From Terebella lapidaria (taxonomy: Eukaryota; Annelida; Polychaeta; Terebellida; Terebellidae): a stretch of 64,000 nt of DNA. Within the stretch, counting starts at the first letter, position 1, and each line of letters begins with the position of its first letter. Made by a program: the position numbers and the translations under genes. Below the pieces are notes generated by a model. That model did no database searches, was not told the origin of the DNA, and was given only the letters and a program-made list of their open reading frames with translations. Shown here in pieces: positions 55,200-64,000 of the stretch. Location: positions 27,274,481-27,338,480 of the forward strand of contig OX424561.1 of assembly GCA_949152475.1 (NCBI GenBank), read 5' to 3'.

Positions 55200-55319
55200 C
55201 TGGGTCGCTATTTTCCCGGTCGTCTCCGGGTTTGTCAGCCATGCTGACGGGCCGAAATTAAGCCGAAGTACTTCCCAAGTACTGACTAGGCTGGCTGTAA
55301 CAAAGTCTGGATTTCTTCA

Positions 55320-56671
55320 AAACCAGCCTAGTTCAAATGCCGATAATACAAGCCGAATTAACTCCAAAGTCTTGTGACCAGGATTTCAATGATATCACAG
55401 TCTATAGGCCGATAAGTATTGTTCGATTAGCACAGTTTCTATAACAATAGTCTGTATCTCAATAGCCGAAACTTCAAGTCCGTCTTCCTCCTTCAAAGTC
55501 TCAGGCACAAGTGACCTGATTGCCGCTAATCTTCAATGCCGTACACAAAGATGCTGACAGCATCTCGATTCTCAGAACTGGGCCGGGGGGCGCTCTCTAT
55601 ATGTATAGAAAACGTCTTTACGCTATGTATCATTGTTCCAAGCGTACACACAGCAAGGCGGGGCCGTCGTCAAGGAAACGCGGAGCGATCCTTCTCTGAC
55701 CTCTTGGGTCAGTCCATTACGACAGTAGGGGTGTCCTCACACTGTCCAGATTTCCGTATGTCCATCTGCCGTCCCCTGGATAACTCGTGCCGAATCATTG
55801 TCTATTTATACTGGTCGACTGTTCAGATTACTGGGCTCTTTTTGCCCGACGACTCACTATTATAATTATTAGGGGCGACTTCATGTAGGTGCTGTAAACA
55901 GCTAAAATGTTTATTAGCGCTCGTGCGTGCCTTGTGAACTCATCAGTCCATCATTCCTTCTCCCACAAGTTAGCGCACAATAAACTACGGGGTCGAGTTG
56001 CTGTTTCACAGACGACACACAGTTATTAAAGGCTGAGATATGAATATCAATCACTCACAGGGGCGGACATCGTTCCATTCATTTTCAGCCAGTTCACAGG
56101 ACGACGGGGCCGCAATTATTGTAGGGGTCGAAATTGCAATGATCTGGGTCGGTCACACCGCGGCGCTTTGAATATTTTGGGTGATGAATTTGGTGACAGG
56201 CCGCATCTTGGCATGATAGCTTTTCCGTGACTGGTTCCCGTACCACTGGGCCGTTCCTCCGAATATTACATGGAGTGAGTAGAGGCTCTGTCGACGCATA
56301 CTCCAGAACGAATCACACTATCACCTCTTCGACAACTAAGTGGCCTTACTCACGGTGTGACTGGTTATTATCCTCTTCGGCTGGCACATGGATTGAAGCT
56401 TTACATGATAATCTTAGTCATTGCGTAACATACGCCTTGATCAATGGTACATGTTATACGGGGTCGAAACCAATTATTCACCAGCATCATAATTATGAAA
56501 TCATATCAAGTGTATATATACCGAAATTGCCTCACTGACATCTTGTACATATTAAATGCATATATTGTTATTGTAATATAATATATTATTATTGGGAAAG
56601 ACATGATATCATAGTCCATTAGACATGCATAATTCATCATCAATGACATCAATCAGATAACGGGGCCGGGG
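55320..56671 (-). other. 1.35-kb untranslated gap between pol and ORF3
   Basis: No long frame on the minus strand. GGGTCG or GGGGCCG words occur repeatedly (55990, 56106, 56125, 56146, 56461, 56662). It could carry splice sites or an internal promoter for ORF3; none is proven from sequence. Confidence 0.5.
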
Positions 56672-59600
56672 TTATCTATATCGGGCCGGTCTGCGTGCGT
56701 TGCGTCTGGGTCGATTTGGTCGTGCAGGCGGGGGCGTAGCCTCGCTTGTCTCGGGGTCGGAAGATACCACAGGCTTTTGCCTGCGTGTCTTGCGTGCCGG
56801 TTTTGGTGTGTCGGAACTTGATCTGTGTGATCTTTTCCGTTGCCGATGTCGACTTGAGCCGGATGAGGTCGGAGATCGCGATTGACGATCCTGGGTCGTT
56901 TGCGAATCAGACTCTGCTGTTTGGTCTGAATCAGTATGCCGATCTTGGACTGTTACCTCCCAAGGGTAATAGAACTCCTTGAGAAGTCCCATGGGGTCGG
57001 GTGACTGTTCTGGGTCGGACTTGCTTGACGACGACGTGGGTCGTACAGGGTCGGAGTAGATGTGGGCCGCTTGGTTGTCACCTTCGTATGGCTTGAGCAC
57101 ATCCAGATGAACAACACGAGTGTTCCGAGGGTTGGAAACCAGGGCGATTCGGTAATCCACCTCGGTTACACGGTCGATGATCCTCCAGGGACCAGTCCAG
57201 GGCCGAGCGAACTTATTATTCTGCGTGAGTGGCAGATAATAATACCGGACCAGTTCGCCTGGTTGAAACTGGGGTCGTGGTTTCGCGTGGGCGTCATAAC
57301 CCAACTTTTGCCGAATTGCCGCTTTCTCGAGATGGTCTTGGGCGAAACCGTGGGCCGTCCTGATGGCTTGCCGCAAATACTCCACATACTCCGGACCACA
57401 CGGAGGTAGAGGCTCAGGGTCGTAGGTCGGAAACATGAGGTCGACTGGCAAGTTACACTCGTGTCCATACACCATCAGATGCGGGGTGCATCCCGTGGAC
57501 GAGTGTACTGAGGTTCGATAGGCCATTAACACATATGGCAAGTGCAAGTCCCAATCGTTTGCACGATCGCTGACGAACGCACTCAGCATGTTGAGCAATG
57601 TCCTGTTGAATCGCTCAACCTGGCCGTCGCTCTGGGGTCGGTATGGGGTCGTACGAATCTTCTTAGCGCCCAGTAGACGCACAACATGCCGGAACAGGGA
57701 CGACTCGAACTCAGTACCTTGATCGCTATGGACCGCTTTGGGGACACCGTGGTAGACTATCCACCGATTCACCAGGGTGTCGGCAACATTTTTGGCCGTA
57801 TGTCGCCGTAGCGGAAAAGCGTCAGTGTACTTCGTAAAGTAGTCCGACACGACTAGTACATACCGATAGCCTCTTCCCGTGACCTTGTGGGTGTCGAGGA
57901 TGTCCATCGCTATTCTGTCGAACGGCGCTCCTGTCGGTAGCTGTGTCAGGGGCGATCTTTTTGGGGCCGGTTTACCCTTGCGGGTCACACATTGCGGGCA
58001 GCGGGCACACCAGCGGGCGACGTCCAGCGCCAAGCCGGGCCAGTAGAATCGGCGCCTGACTCTCTCGATGGTACGCTGTATGCCGAGATGTCCGACAATC
58101 TTGAGGTCGTGTAGTTGGTGCAAAACTTGTGTCCTGAGTGCTACGGGGAGCACGGTTTGCACCACAGGCCGTCCAGCAGGGTCGGGTTTTATATGTCGAA
58201 CTAGCACACCGTCTTGTAACGCCAGGAGGTTCCAGCGGGAAACAAGTGTTTTTACCTCCTCTCCTTGGCGGGCGACTTCTCGTGAGTCGGGCTTGGTGCC
58301 GGCTAGTATCCATTGCCGCACCTTTCCGACGCTGGGGTCGGCTTGCTGTGCCGCGACAACGTCCTGGGTCGAATAGTCCGAAAGCCACTTTTGTCCATCA
58401 AGTGTGGCGTCCAAAGCACGGACTCGAACAACTTGGCGTGCCGAAACTAGCTGGGGCAAGACCGGTGATGTTATCGAATCACTGTCCAGGAGGTCTGCCC
58501 TTGTCTGGGTCGGAACAACAGTTATCCGACGAACTGGAAGTTCTCCGGAACTTGTTTCTGGGTCGGTCGGAGGTGTGACGAGTCGTCCGGGACAGTCTTG
58601 GTGTTTGCAACTGTGGCACCGTGACAAGCCGTCGGCGTTACCGTGTAATTTTCCGGGTCGATGCTCTATCCGAAAGTCATACTGCTGTAGCTTGGCGAGC
58701 CACCTAGCGAGCATGCCGTCGGCGTCGCTGTAGTTTTTCAGCCACCTTAGCGAGCTATGGTCGGTTCGGAGGAGGAATTTCCTACCCCAGAGGTAGTGCC
58801 GATAGTGTTGCACCATCTCAACTACTGCCAGTAGTTCCCGATAGGTGGTGCAATAGTTCCGCTGGGTCCGGGACAGGGTCTTGCTGGCGAACCCGATGGG
58901 GATCTCCTTCCCGTTAACCCTTTGTGAGAGGGCTCCTCCCACAGCAAAGCCGCTTGCATCCGTATCGAGGATGAAGTAGTCCTCCGGATTCTGGGTCGGA
59001 TGAGCGAGCTTGGGCGCCTTGATGAGGGCGTCGCGGAGTCGCTGGAAAGCTCGTCGCTGGGCCGGTCCCCAAGTGAAGTGGCATTCACCTCGGGTAAGCG
59101 CTACGAGAGGTTCAGCGATCTCAGCGTAGTCCTTGATGAATCGCCTGTGGTAGTTGGCGAAACCAAGGAAAGCCCTGACGTCGGTGATCTCACACGGGGT
59201 CGGCCATTCTCTGATGGCTTTGACTTTGTTGGGGTCGACTCGGATTCCTTGGCCGCTCACTATGAACCCTAAGTACAAGATTTCCCGTTGGAACAACTCA
59301 CACTTCTTGGGCTGAAGTTTCAGGCCTGCCGATCTGATTCGATCCAGGACCGCTTCCAGGTTTGCGAGTGCCTGATCGAATGTTCTGCCGTAAGCTATCA
59401 CGTCGTCGAGATAGCACATACACCGGGTCCACAAGTAACCACGGAGTATGGTCTCCATAAGCCGTTCGAAGGTTGCCGGGGCGTTGCTAAGGCCGAATGG
59501 CATGACCTTAAACTGATAGAGTCCCTTCCTTGTGGCGAAGGCAGTCTTCGGTCTGTCGCTGGGGTCGACTTCAACCTGCCAGTAGCCAGAGGCCAGGTCT

Positions 59601-61248
59601 AGGGCCGAGAAGTAGTTGGCGCCTGCCAGGGCGTCATGAGTGTCCTGAATGTTGGGCAAGGGATACGAATCCTTGCGGGTGACGTCATTCAGGAGCCGAT
59701 AGTCGACACAGAAGCGTACTTGTCCGTTCTTCTTCCGCACGAGCACTACCTGTGCGCTCCAGGGCGAATCGGACGGCTCAATACACCCCAAGCGGAGCAT
59801 CTTGTCGATCTCCTCGTCGATGATGCTTTGCTGCGCCTGAGGGACGCGTCGCTGTCGTTGTCGAATTGGGGCCGAGTTGCCGGTGTCGATTCTATGCTGG
59901 ACGACTTGGGTCCGTCCCAGTTGGCCGTCTGGGTGCATAAATGTGTCCTGGTATTGGTGAACCAGGTTGGCGCAACGCCGATGCTGTTCCGGCGCTAGTC
60001 CGGCGCGATCCACCATTTCCTGTAGATGTGGCGGTAGGTCGCAGTAGTGACTGGCGTCTACCGTGGCCGGGTCGGGCTCCTCTCCGGGTCGTGGCAGGGC
60101 TCCGACGACACTTTCGACAGGGCTTGCTATGGCGACAGGGTCGGAACGGGTGAGCGTAATGCCGGTATCTGCTGGATTGACTACCGACACCTTTACGCAC
60201 TGCCGATTCAGGGTCGTAAGTGTTCTCCCCATGATGAGGTCGGTTTCCTCGGGAAAGGTCGTAAGTGGCTGGACTATCCTCGGGTGTTGTCGAACTCGAA
60301 CTCGGGAAGTCGGGACCAGCTCCACTATTGCTTCGCTGCGTGCGGGGACGGTGACAGCTCGTCGCACGGCCATTCTGACAACATTGGCCTCAATGTCTTT
60401 ATGGGCGAACAGGATTTCTTTGTGCACCTGTATCGTCCCTTCACCGTAATTCACTACAGCGTGAGCTTGCCGAAAAAAGTTCATGCCGAGAATCATGTCG
60501 TCATGTATGTCAGCCACACAAAAGGTTACGACCATATGGTTAGTTCCGACCTGTATTGAGAGGTCGATCAGTCCATCGATCGGGCTTGACTGTCCGGTGA
60601 CGTCACGAATAATAGCCGAAGTAGACCGCAAATGTCGCTGGTCAGCGGGGACGTGACGTAGCTGATCGCGTCGGAGCAGGGAGATCTGCGCTCCGGAGTC
60701 GAGTACAGCCTTTATCGTCTTGTTTCCGACGTGTACCGGCAACTTCCAGCATTTGTGATTGGTGGCGCTGGAGTTGTTGATGACAGCCGGAATTTCGGGG
60801 TCGTCTAGCGGTGGCCGGAAGAGTGTGTGCAAAGGCGGCAGTTTGGATTCCGGTCCACTCGGAAAAGCATAGAATCCTCCGTCGTCGGAGATCCACTCGA
60901 TCTCGGACATGCTGTCCGTTCCGGTGCCGTTGGCGGTCGGGGGTGACACCCCTTCAGGACGACGGTCTCCACGTGGTGGTCGCTGTGGCCGCGGTGCGGA
61001 CACCCCTTCATGAAAAGAGGCCGATTTCGGGGTCGGAGCTTGACATTTTGTACACACCCCTTCAAGGAGCTGAGGTGTGGGCTGGGCCGGCTGTGGGGTC
61101 GTTATTGGTGTCGTTACCGGTACAGTAGTCGTGACAACCGCAGATGTGGAGCGGGGAACGTTGTCCTGTTGTCTGGAAGGTCCTTGCTCCTCAGCACCTT
61201 CCCCTACTGGTTTGACGACGGGGTCGGAGGTGTTGGTGGGGCCGGTTT
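56672..61248 (-). CDS. pol: Pol polyprotein of the Gypsy element: protease, RT, RNase H, integrase
   Basis: The frame is open from 61248 (after a TAA) and overlaps the end of gag by about 42 bases in the -1 frame; there is no ATG at its start, so it is probably made as Gag-Pol by frameshifting. Domains in order: aspartic protease (KAVLDSGAQISLL); RT with FCVDYRLLND, FSALDLASGYWQVEV, GLSNAPATFERLM and YLDDVIAYG; RNase H with FILDTDASGFAVGG and FLLRTDHSSLRWL; integrase with the HHCC zinc finger (HLGIQRTIERVRRRFYWPG, CPQCVTRK) and the DDE core (VLVVSDYFTKY, VHSDQGTEFE, SDGQVERFNRTL); then a GPW/F module (GPWRIIDRVTEVDY). The Arg/Ser-rich C-terminal tail (about 120 residues) shows no chromodomain. 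All catalytic residues I looked for are present. Confidence 0.93.
60946..61064 (-). repeat. Three copies of the polypurine/U3 11-mer at 54-bp steps
   Basis: TGAAGGGGTGT (minus strand) occurs at 60946-60956, 61000-61010 and 61054-61064. The spacing is exactly 54 bp (18 codons) and there is no similarity between the intervening bases. In Pol it places an EGV triplet every 18 residues. Confidence 0.9.
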
Positions 61249-63780
61249 AGTTTGGTTACCGGTTTGGTTAGATACTGACAACACTTGAGCTGTCCTTCTG
61301 TCAGTACCGGGACCATTGGGCCGAAATGCTAGCGGTTTCATGCCGTTACGTACTAGCACATCCTTAAGCCGAAAGCACCGCATCCAGCGATGGCCGGGCT
61401 TCTTGCAAAAGAAGCAAACCATGGGTCGTCCGGGTTGCGGGGGTCGATCACCTTTCATCGGGGCCGTTGTTCGTAGGACAGAGAAGATAGCCGTTTCCTC
61501 GCATAGTCCATTCTCGTCACTAAGGACGCACTGGAAGGCTTCAGCCACCCACTCGCGTGAGCTGGTCGGCACTGAGTGTTCGTCGCAACCTTGTAGGCCG
61601 GTAGTGCCACTGTCCGCGGGGTCGTAGTAGGCCGCAATTTGCTCTGGGGTTAGTGTTTCCCCCTGAGTGACTTGTCCCATGGCACAGGACAGTTCTTCAT
61701 TGACAGGGTCGTCTTCCGCGTATCCACTTGCGGAAATGTCGGCACGTCGTGTGCCTCGATGTCGATCTCTGGCTGTCCTCTGTTGATGACTCTCTACCTT
61801 GAGAACGGCCGTAAGTGCCTCACTGTAACTGTTAAAAGTGAGGGCACACAGTTTATCGGCAATGGGGTCGGGTTGGCCGTTCACGAATTGTGCAATTACG
61901 GTTCGTTGCCGCGACGTTGGCGTAACGTCGTCGAACACTTGCTCCGCCAGGGCCTGGAGTCGCTCCATGTAGTGTTCCGCGTCCTCTTTTCGTTCCCGCT
62001 TGAGGAACGGGAAATCGTCCCGTTTGGACTGTCGACGGGGCTCGGGTTCCCAGCCCTCTAGGAGTTGGCGACGGAACTCTCCCCAGGGAGTTGCGACCGG
62101 GATATTGAGAGCTAGCGCTTCAGCGCGGCCGCGTAGCGTGCTCCGGAAGGTCGTCGTCTTGTTGAGGTCGGAGTAAGTAAAGGCCGCAGCGAATTGTTCG
62201 AAACTCCGAACGTATTGAGTGAGATTGCCCTCCTTAAAGGTCGCACGCCATTGAGCCATCTTAGCCGTAGCCAACGTTTGGGGCTCAGACGTGAGTCTCT
62301 GTGGCGTGGGCGTGTCAACACTCACCGCAACTGGTGTAGTCGCTGTAGTGGCCGTCGGAGTCGGAACAGCCGAAGTCGCCGGAGCCGTCGTATCTGGGCC
62401 GATCGGGGTCGCGTTAGCGGGGGCGGTCGGTGCTGTCGTCGCGGAGACGGCGAGCGATGCGGCGGGTGGTGCCGTCGTGTGGCTGGGGTCGTGTGGTGCT
62501 TGTGCAGCGGGGGCCGGTTGACTGTATGGAGGCGTCACCCATGGTATCCCGACTGAGGGTGGGAATACAGCCGGTGGTGGATATCGGTATACCGATCCAT
62601 CCGGGCATACACCATGGTACACTAATCCGGGTTGTGTACCATGATAGCCGGTGTCAGCGATCACGCTGGGAACGCCACCATATCCAGGCGGTGGGTTCGC
62701 GTAGCCGACATGCGGTGAATAGTATCCGACAGCTACTCCATTTGGAACACCGCTTGTTGCGCCAGGGTATCCGACTGGCGGTACACCATATCCGTTGGTG
62801 TTTCCGACTGATTGTGAGATCGGAGGTCCGATCATTTGCACAACACTTTCTGCCGGAGCAGACACAACTTGATCTTGCGACGGATCGAAGCGCGGTTGTT
62901 CTCCGGTAGTCGGCGATGGTCGGTGCGTGGTCGGCGCGGGAGCGCGTGTGTCGGAAGTCGGCGTGTCGGGGTCGCAGGGTCGGCGACTTGATGTCGAGGG
63001 TGCTTGTCGGGGTCGCGCTTGTCGCATGGTGGCGCGAGGTTCCGCCGTTGTGTCGCTGGGTCGTTGTTGTCGTAGCGGCGTCGCGATCCGGGTAGCGGTC
63101 GTCATCAGGATGTCTTCGGATGTCGCACCCGTCTGGCTGGGTCGTGTGTACTCTACCACCGTAGGCTCGGTCGGTATGCGTGAGTACATTTCTGGCGCGG
63201 GGCCGTGTTGTCTCGGCGTCATGGACGGCGCCAGGGGTCGATTGGCCGAATAAGCGTTCGGCGGGGTCGATTCCGGAACATTGTCAGACTGACAAACCCA
63301 CTGTCGTATCCGAGAGTTACTTGGTGGGTGCGTAACCATTGACGTGTCTATGGTTACCGGCCGAACGTCCACTGCTAATTGTTCTGGGTCGATATCACAA
63401 TCTACGCTCGCTCTTTGACGTGAGCGCGTATAGTTTCTGTCGGCAAAGTCACTTTTCTGGGTCGCTCTAGCCGGCGTGGCCGAGTACGCTCTAGCGTGCG
63501 CACGCAGAATGTCACTTACTGTATGTGACGGGTCGAGCGGGTCTTCGTCTAGGAACTCCTGCACCAGGTCGGTAGGCGGCGAAAACGATCTCAGGGACGA
63601 ATGGTCGCCAATGGAGTCGAAAAGGCCGGACGGTTGTTGCTCCTGCGACAGTGGAACTGTATCGCTCATGGCGACTGAGCGAGGGCCGGAAGGTCGGAAG
63701 GCCGAATTCGGATTGATCGTCACTTCATCATCCGTAGGGTCGAGTGGCTCACCGCGGGAGGCTCCCGGGGCCAATGCCAT
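61204..63780 (-). CDS. gag: Gag protein of the Gypsy element
   Basis: The ATG at 63780 opens 858 codons to TAG at 61204-61206. It is long for a Gag. Residues 1-500 are low-complexity: Arg/Pro/Thr/Ser-rich, then a Gly/Tyr/Pro-rich part (GYPGATSGVPNGVAVGYYSP) and an Ala/Pro/Thr tract. The part from about 510 to 680 (MAQWRATFKEGNLTQYVRSF, DAEHYMERLQALAEQVFDD) resembles the helical capsid domain of Gypsy Gag proteins. One CCHC zinc knuckle, CFFCKKPGHRWMRC, lies near the C-terminus and would bind the element RNA. The TTG one codon upstream is not needed. Confidence 0.9.
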   Translation of the reverse strand: MALAPGASRGEPLDPTDDEVTINPNSAFRPSGPRSVAMSDTVPLSQEQQPSGLFDSIGDHSSLRSFSPPTDLVQEFLDEDPLDPSHTVSDILRAHARAYSATPARATQKSDFADRNYTRSRQRASVDCDIDPEQLAVDVRPVTIDTSMVTHPPSNSRIRQWVCQSDNVPESTPPNAYSANRPLAPSMTPRQHGPAPEMYSRIPTEPTVVEYTRPSQTGATSEDILMTTATRIATPLRQQRPSDTTAEPRATMRQARPRQAPSTSSRRPCDPDTPTSDTRAPAPTTHRPSPTTGEQPRFDPSQDQVVSAPAESVVQMIGPPISQSVGNTNGYGVPPVGYPGATSGVPNGVAVGYYSPHVGYANPPPGYGGVPSVIADTGYHGTQPGLVYHGVCPDGSVYRYPPPAVFPPSVGIPWVTPPYSQPAPAAQAPHDPSHTTAPPAASLAVSATTAPTAPANATPIGPDTTAPATSAVPTPTATTATTPVAVSVDTPTPQRLTSEPQTLATAKMAQWRATFKEGNLTQYVRSFEQFAAAFTYSDLNKTTTFRSTLRGRAEALALNIPVATPWGEFRRQLLEGWEPEPRRQSKRDDFPFLKRERKEDAEHYMERLQALAEQVFDDVTPTSRQRTVIAQFVNGQPDPIADKLCALTFNSYSEALTAVLKVESHQQRTARDRHRGTRRADISASGYAEDDPVNEELSCAMGQVTQGETLTPEQIAAYYDPADSGTTGLQGCDEHSVPTSSREWVAEAFQCVLSDENGLCEETAIFSVLRTTAPMKGDRPPQPGRPMVCFFCKKPGHRWMRCFRLKDVLVRNGMKPLAFRPNGPGTDRRTAQVLSVSNQTGNQTKPAPPTPPTPSSNQ

Positions 63781-63844
63781 CAATGCCGGTCAGGTCTGGG
63801 TCGATAATCCGAGACTAGCTCAGATCCTGGTCGAACGGCGCCAA
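63781..63844 (-). promoter_or_regulatory. Short leader with primer binding site
   Basis: Directly inside the LTR, after one spacer base, the minus strand reads TGGCGCCGTTCGACC (63843-63829). The first seven bases match the complement of a tRNA 3' end in ...GGCGCCA, as in tRNA-Lys primers, but the match does not extend further. The leader before the gag ATG is only about 64 bases. Confidence 0.6.
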
Positions 63845-64000
63845 TGTGACGAATATCGTTCACGGCCGATATCAAGCCGGTTTAACTGGGTCGTCGTGTG
63901 ATACAATAAGCCGGCAGTTTCAATTTAACTGTTTATTGTGGTGATAAAGACTGATGATCAATCACGCACAATCAGGGTCGCACTCTCACCTACGTCGGGT
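63845..64000 (-). repeat. 5' LTR, first 156 bp inside the window
   Basis: Base for base this matches 52760-52915 by eye, including the AATAAA. The rest lies beyond the window. Confidence 0.9.

Larger units (their letters stand above)
52760..64000 (-). mobile_element. Ty3/Gypsy LTR retrotransposon, nearly complete, running off the window
   Basis: Order on the minus strand: 5' LTR (only its end inside the window), primer binding site, gag, pol in the -1 frame (protease, RT, RNase H, integrase), a 1.35-kb gap, a third ORF, polypurine tract and 3' LTR. RT and RNase H precede integrase, which defines Ty3/Gypsy. All ORFs are open and the LTR ends agree over the visible 156 bases, so the insertion is young. 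It lies upstream of the EAG exons in the same orientation and may sit in the channel gene's first intron. Confidence 0.93.

Noticed and set aside
63829-63843. Assignment of the primer tRNA as tRNA-Lys
   Set aside because: Only the first seven bases (TGGCGCC) agree; the following bases do not match a standard tRNA-Lys end.

Overview
The window is nuclear DNA of an animal, most likely a marine invertebrate. It has AT-rich intergenic DNA, spliced genes with GT-AG introns of 0.1 to 9.6 kb, a metazoan-type EAG potassium channel gene, and a dense load of animal transposons (Penelope-like, Ty3/Gypsy, Tc1/mariner, Transib-like, Harbinger-like, foldback). Recurrent TACATGTA and AGGCCTA words are reminiscent of molluscs, hemichordates or amphioxus, but I cannot assign a phylum.

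Left part (1-33 kb). The window opens inside a Tc1/mariner transposase (minus strand). A small three-exon plus-strand gene for a secreted, cysteine-containing peptide of 75 residues spans 3988-16509. Its first intron holds a 9.5-kb head-to-tail array of a Penelope-like element (minus strand): two near full-length copies and one 5'-truncated copy. The element's ORF1 joins a NADAR (YbiA-like) domain to an SGNH-hydrolase-like domain, and its ORF2 is a reverse transcriptase with a C-terminal GIY-YIG endonuclease. Both copies are broken, but in different places. Beyond the peptide gene lie three diverged copies of a duplicated segment. They are broken up by younger insertions: a 1.2-kb Transib-like element with perfect 36-bp inverted repeats and a 5-bp target duplication, a small TA-flanked MITE, and a 3.3-kb composite that includes two Harbinger-like elements arranged as a 2.1-kb palindrome. 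From 27.8 to 33.7 kb I see no gene.

Middle (33.8-46.2 kb). Nine minus-strand exons encode nearly all of an EAG-type (KCNH1/KCNH5-like) voltage-gated potassium channel: PAS domain, S1-S6 with a GFG pore filter, C-linker, cyclic-nucleotide-binding-homology domain and a long C-terminal exon with a tetramerising coiled coil. Every exon junction keeps phase. The start-codon exon was not found and should lie at higher coordinates. The introns carry a 66-bp minisatellite, a poly-G run, and a 50-bp tandem array made by copying the start of one exon with its splice acceptor.

Right part (46.2-64 kb). A gene-poor stretch carries a foldback element related to one in the channel gene and a seven-copy 100-bp satellite. 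From 52760 to the window end is a young Ty3/Gypsy LTR retrotransposon (minus strand): a 738-bp 3' LTR, gag, a -1-frame pol (protease, RT, RNase H, integrase), a third ORF of unknown function between pol and the 3' LTR, and the first 156 bp of the other LTR, which looks identical over that length. The most unusual signals are the NADAR-SGNH ORF1 of the Penelope-like element, the third ORF of the Gypsy element, and an 11-mer polypurine/U3 junction repeated three times at exact 54-bp spacing at the start of pol.
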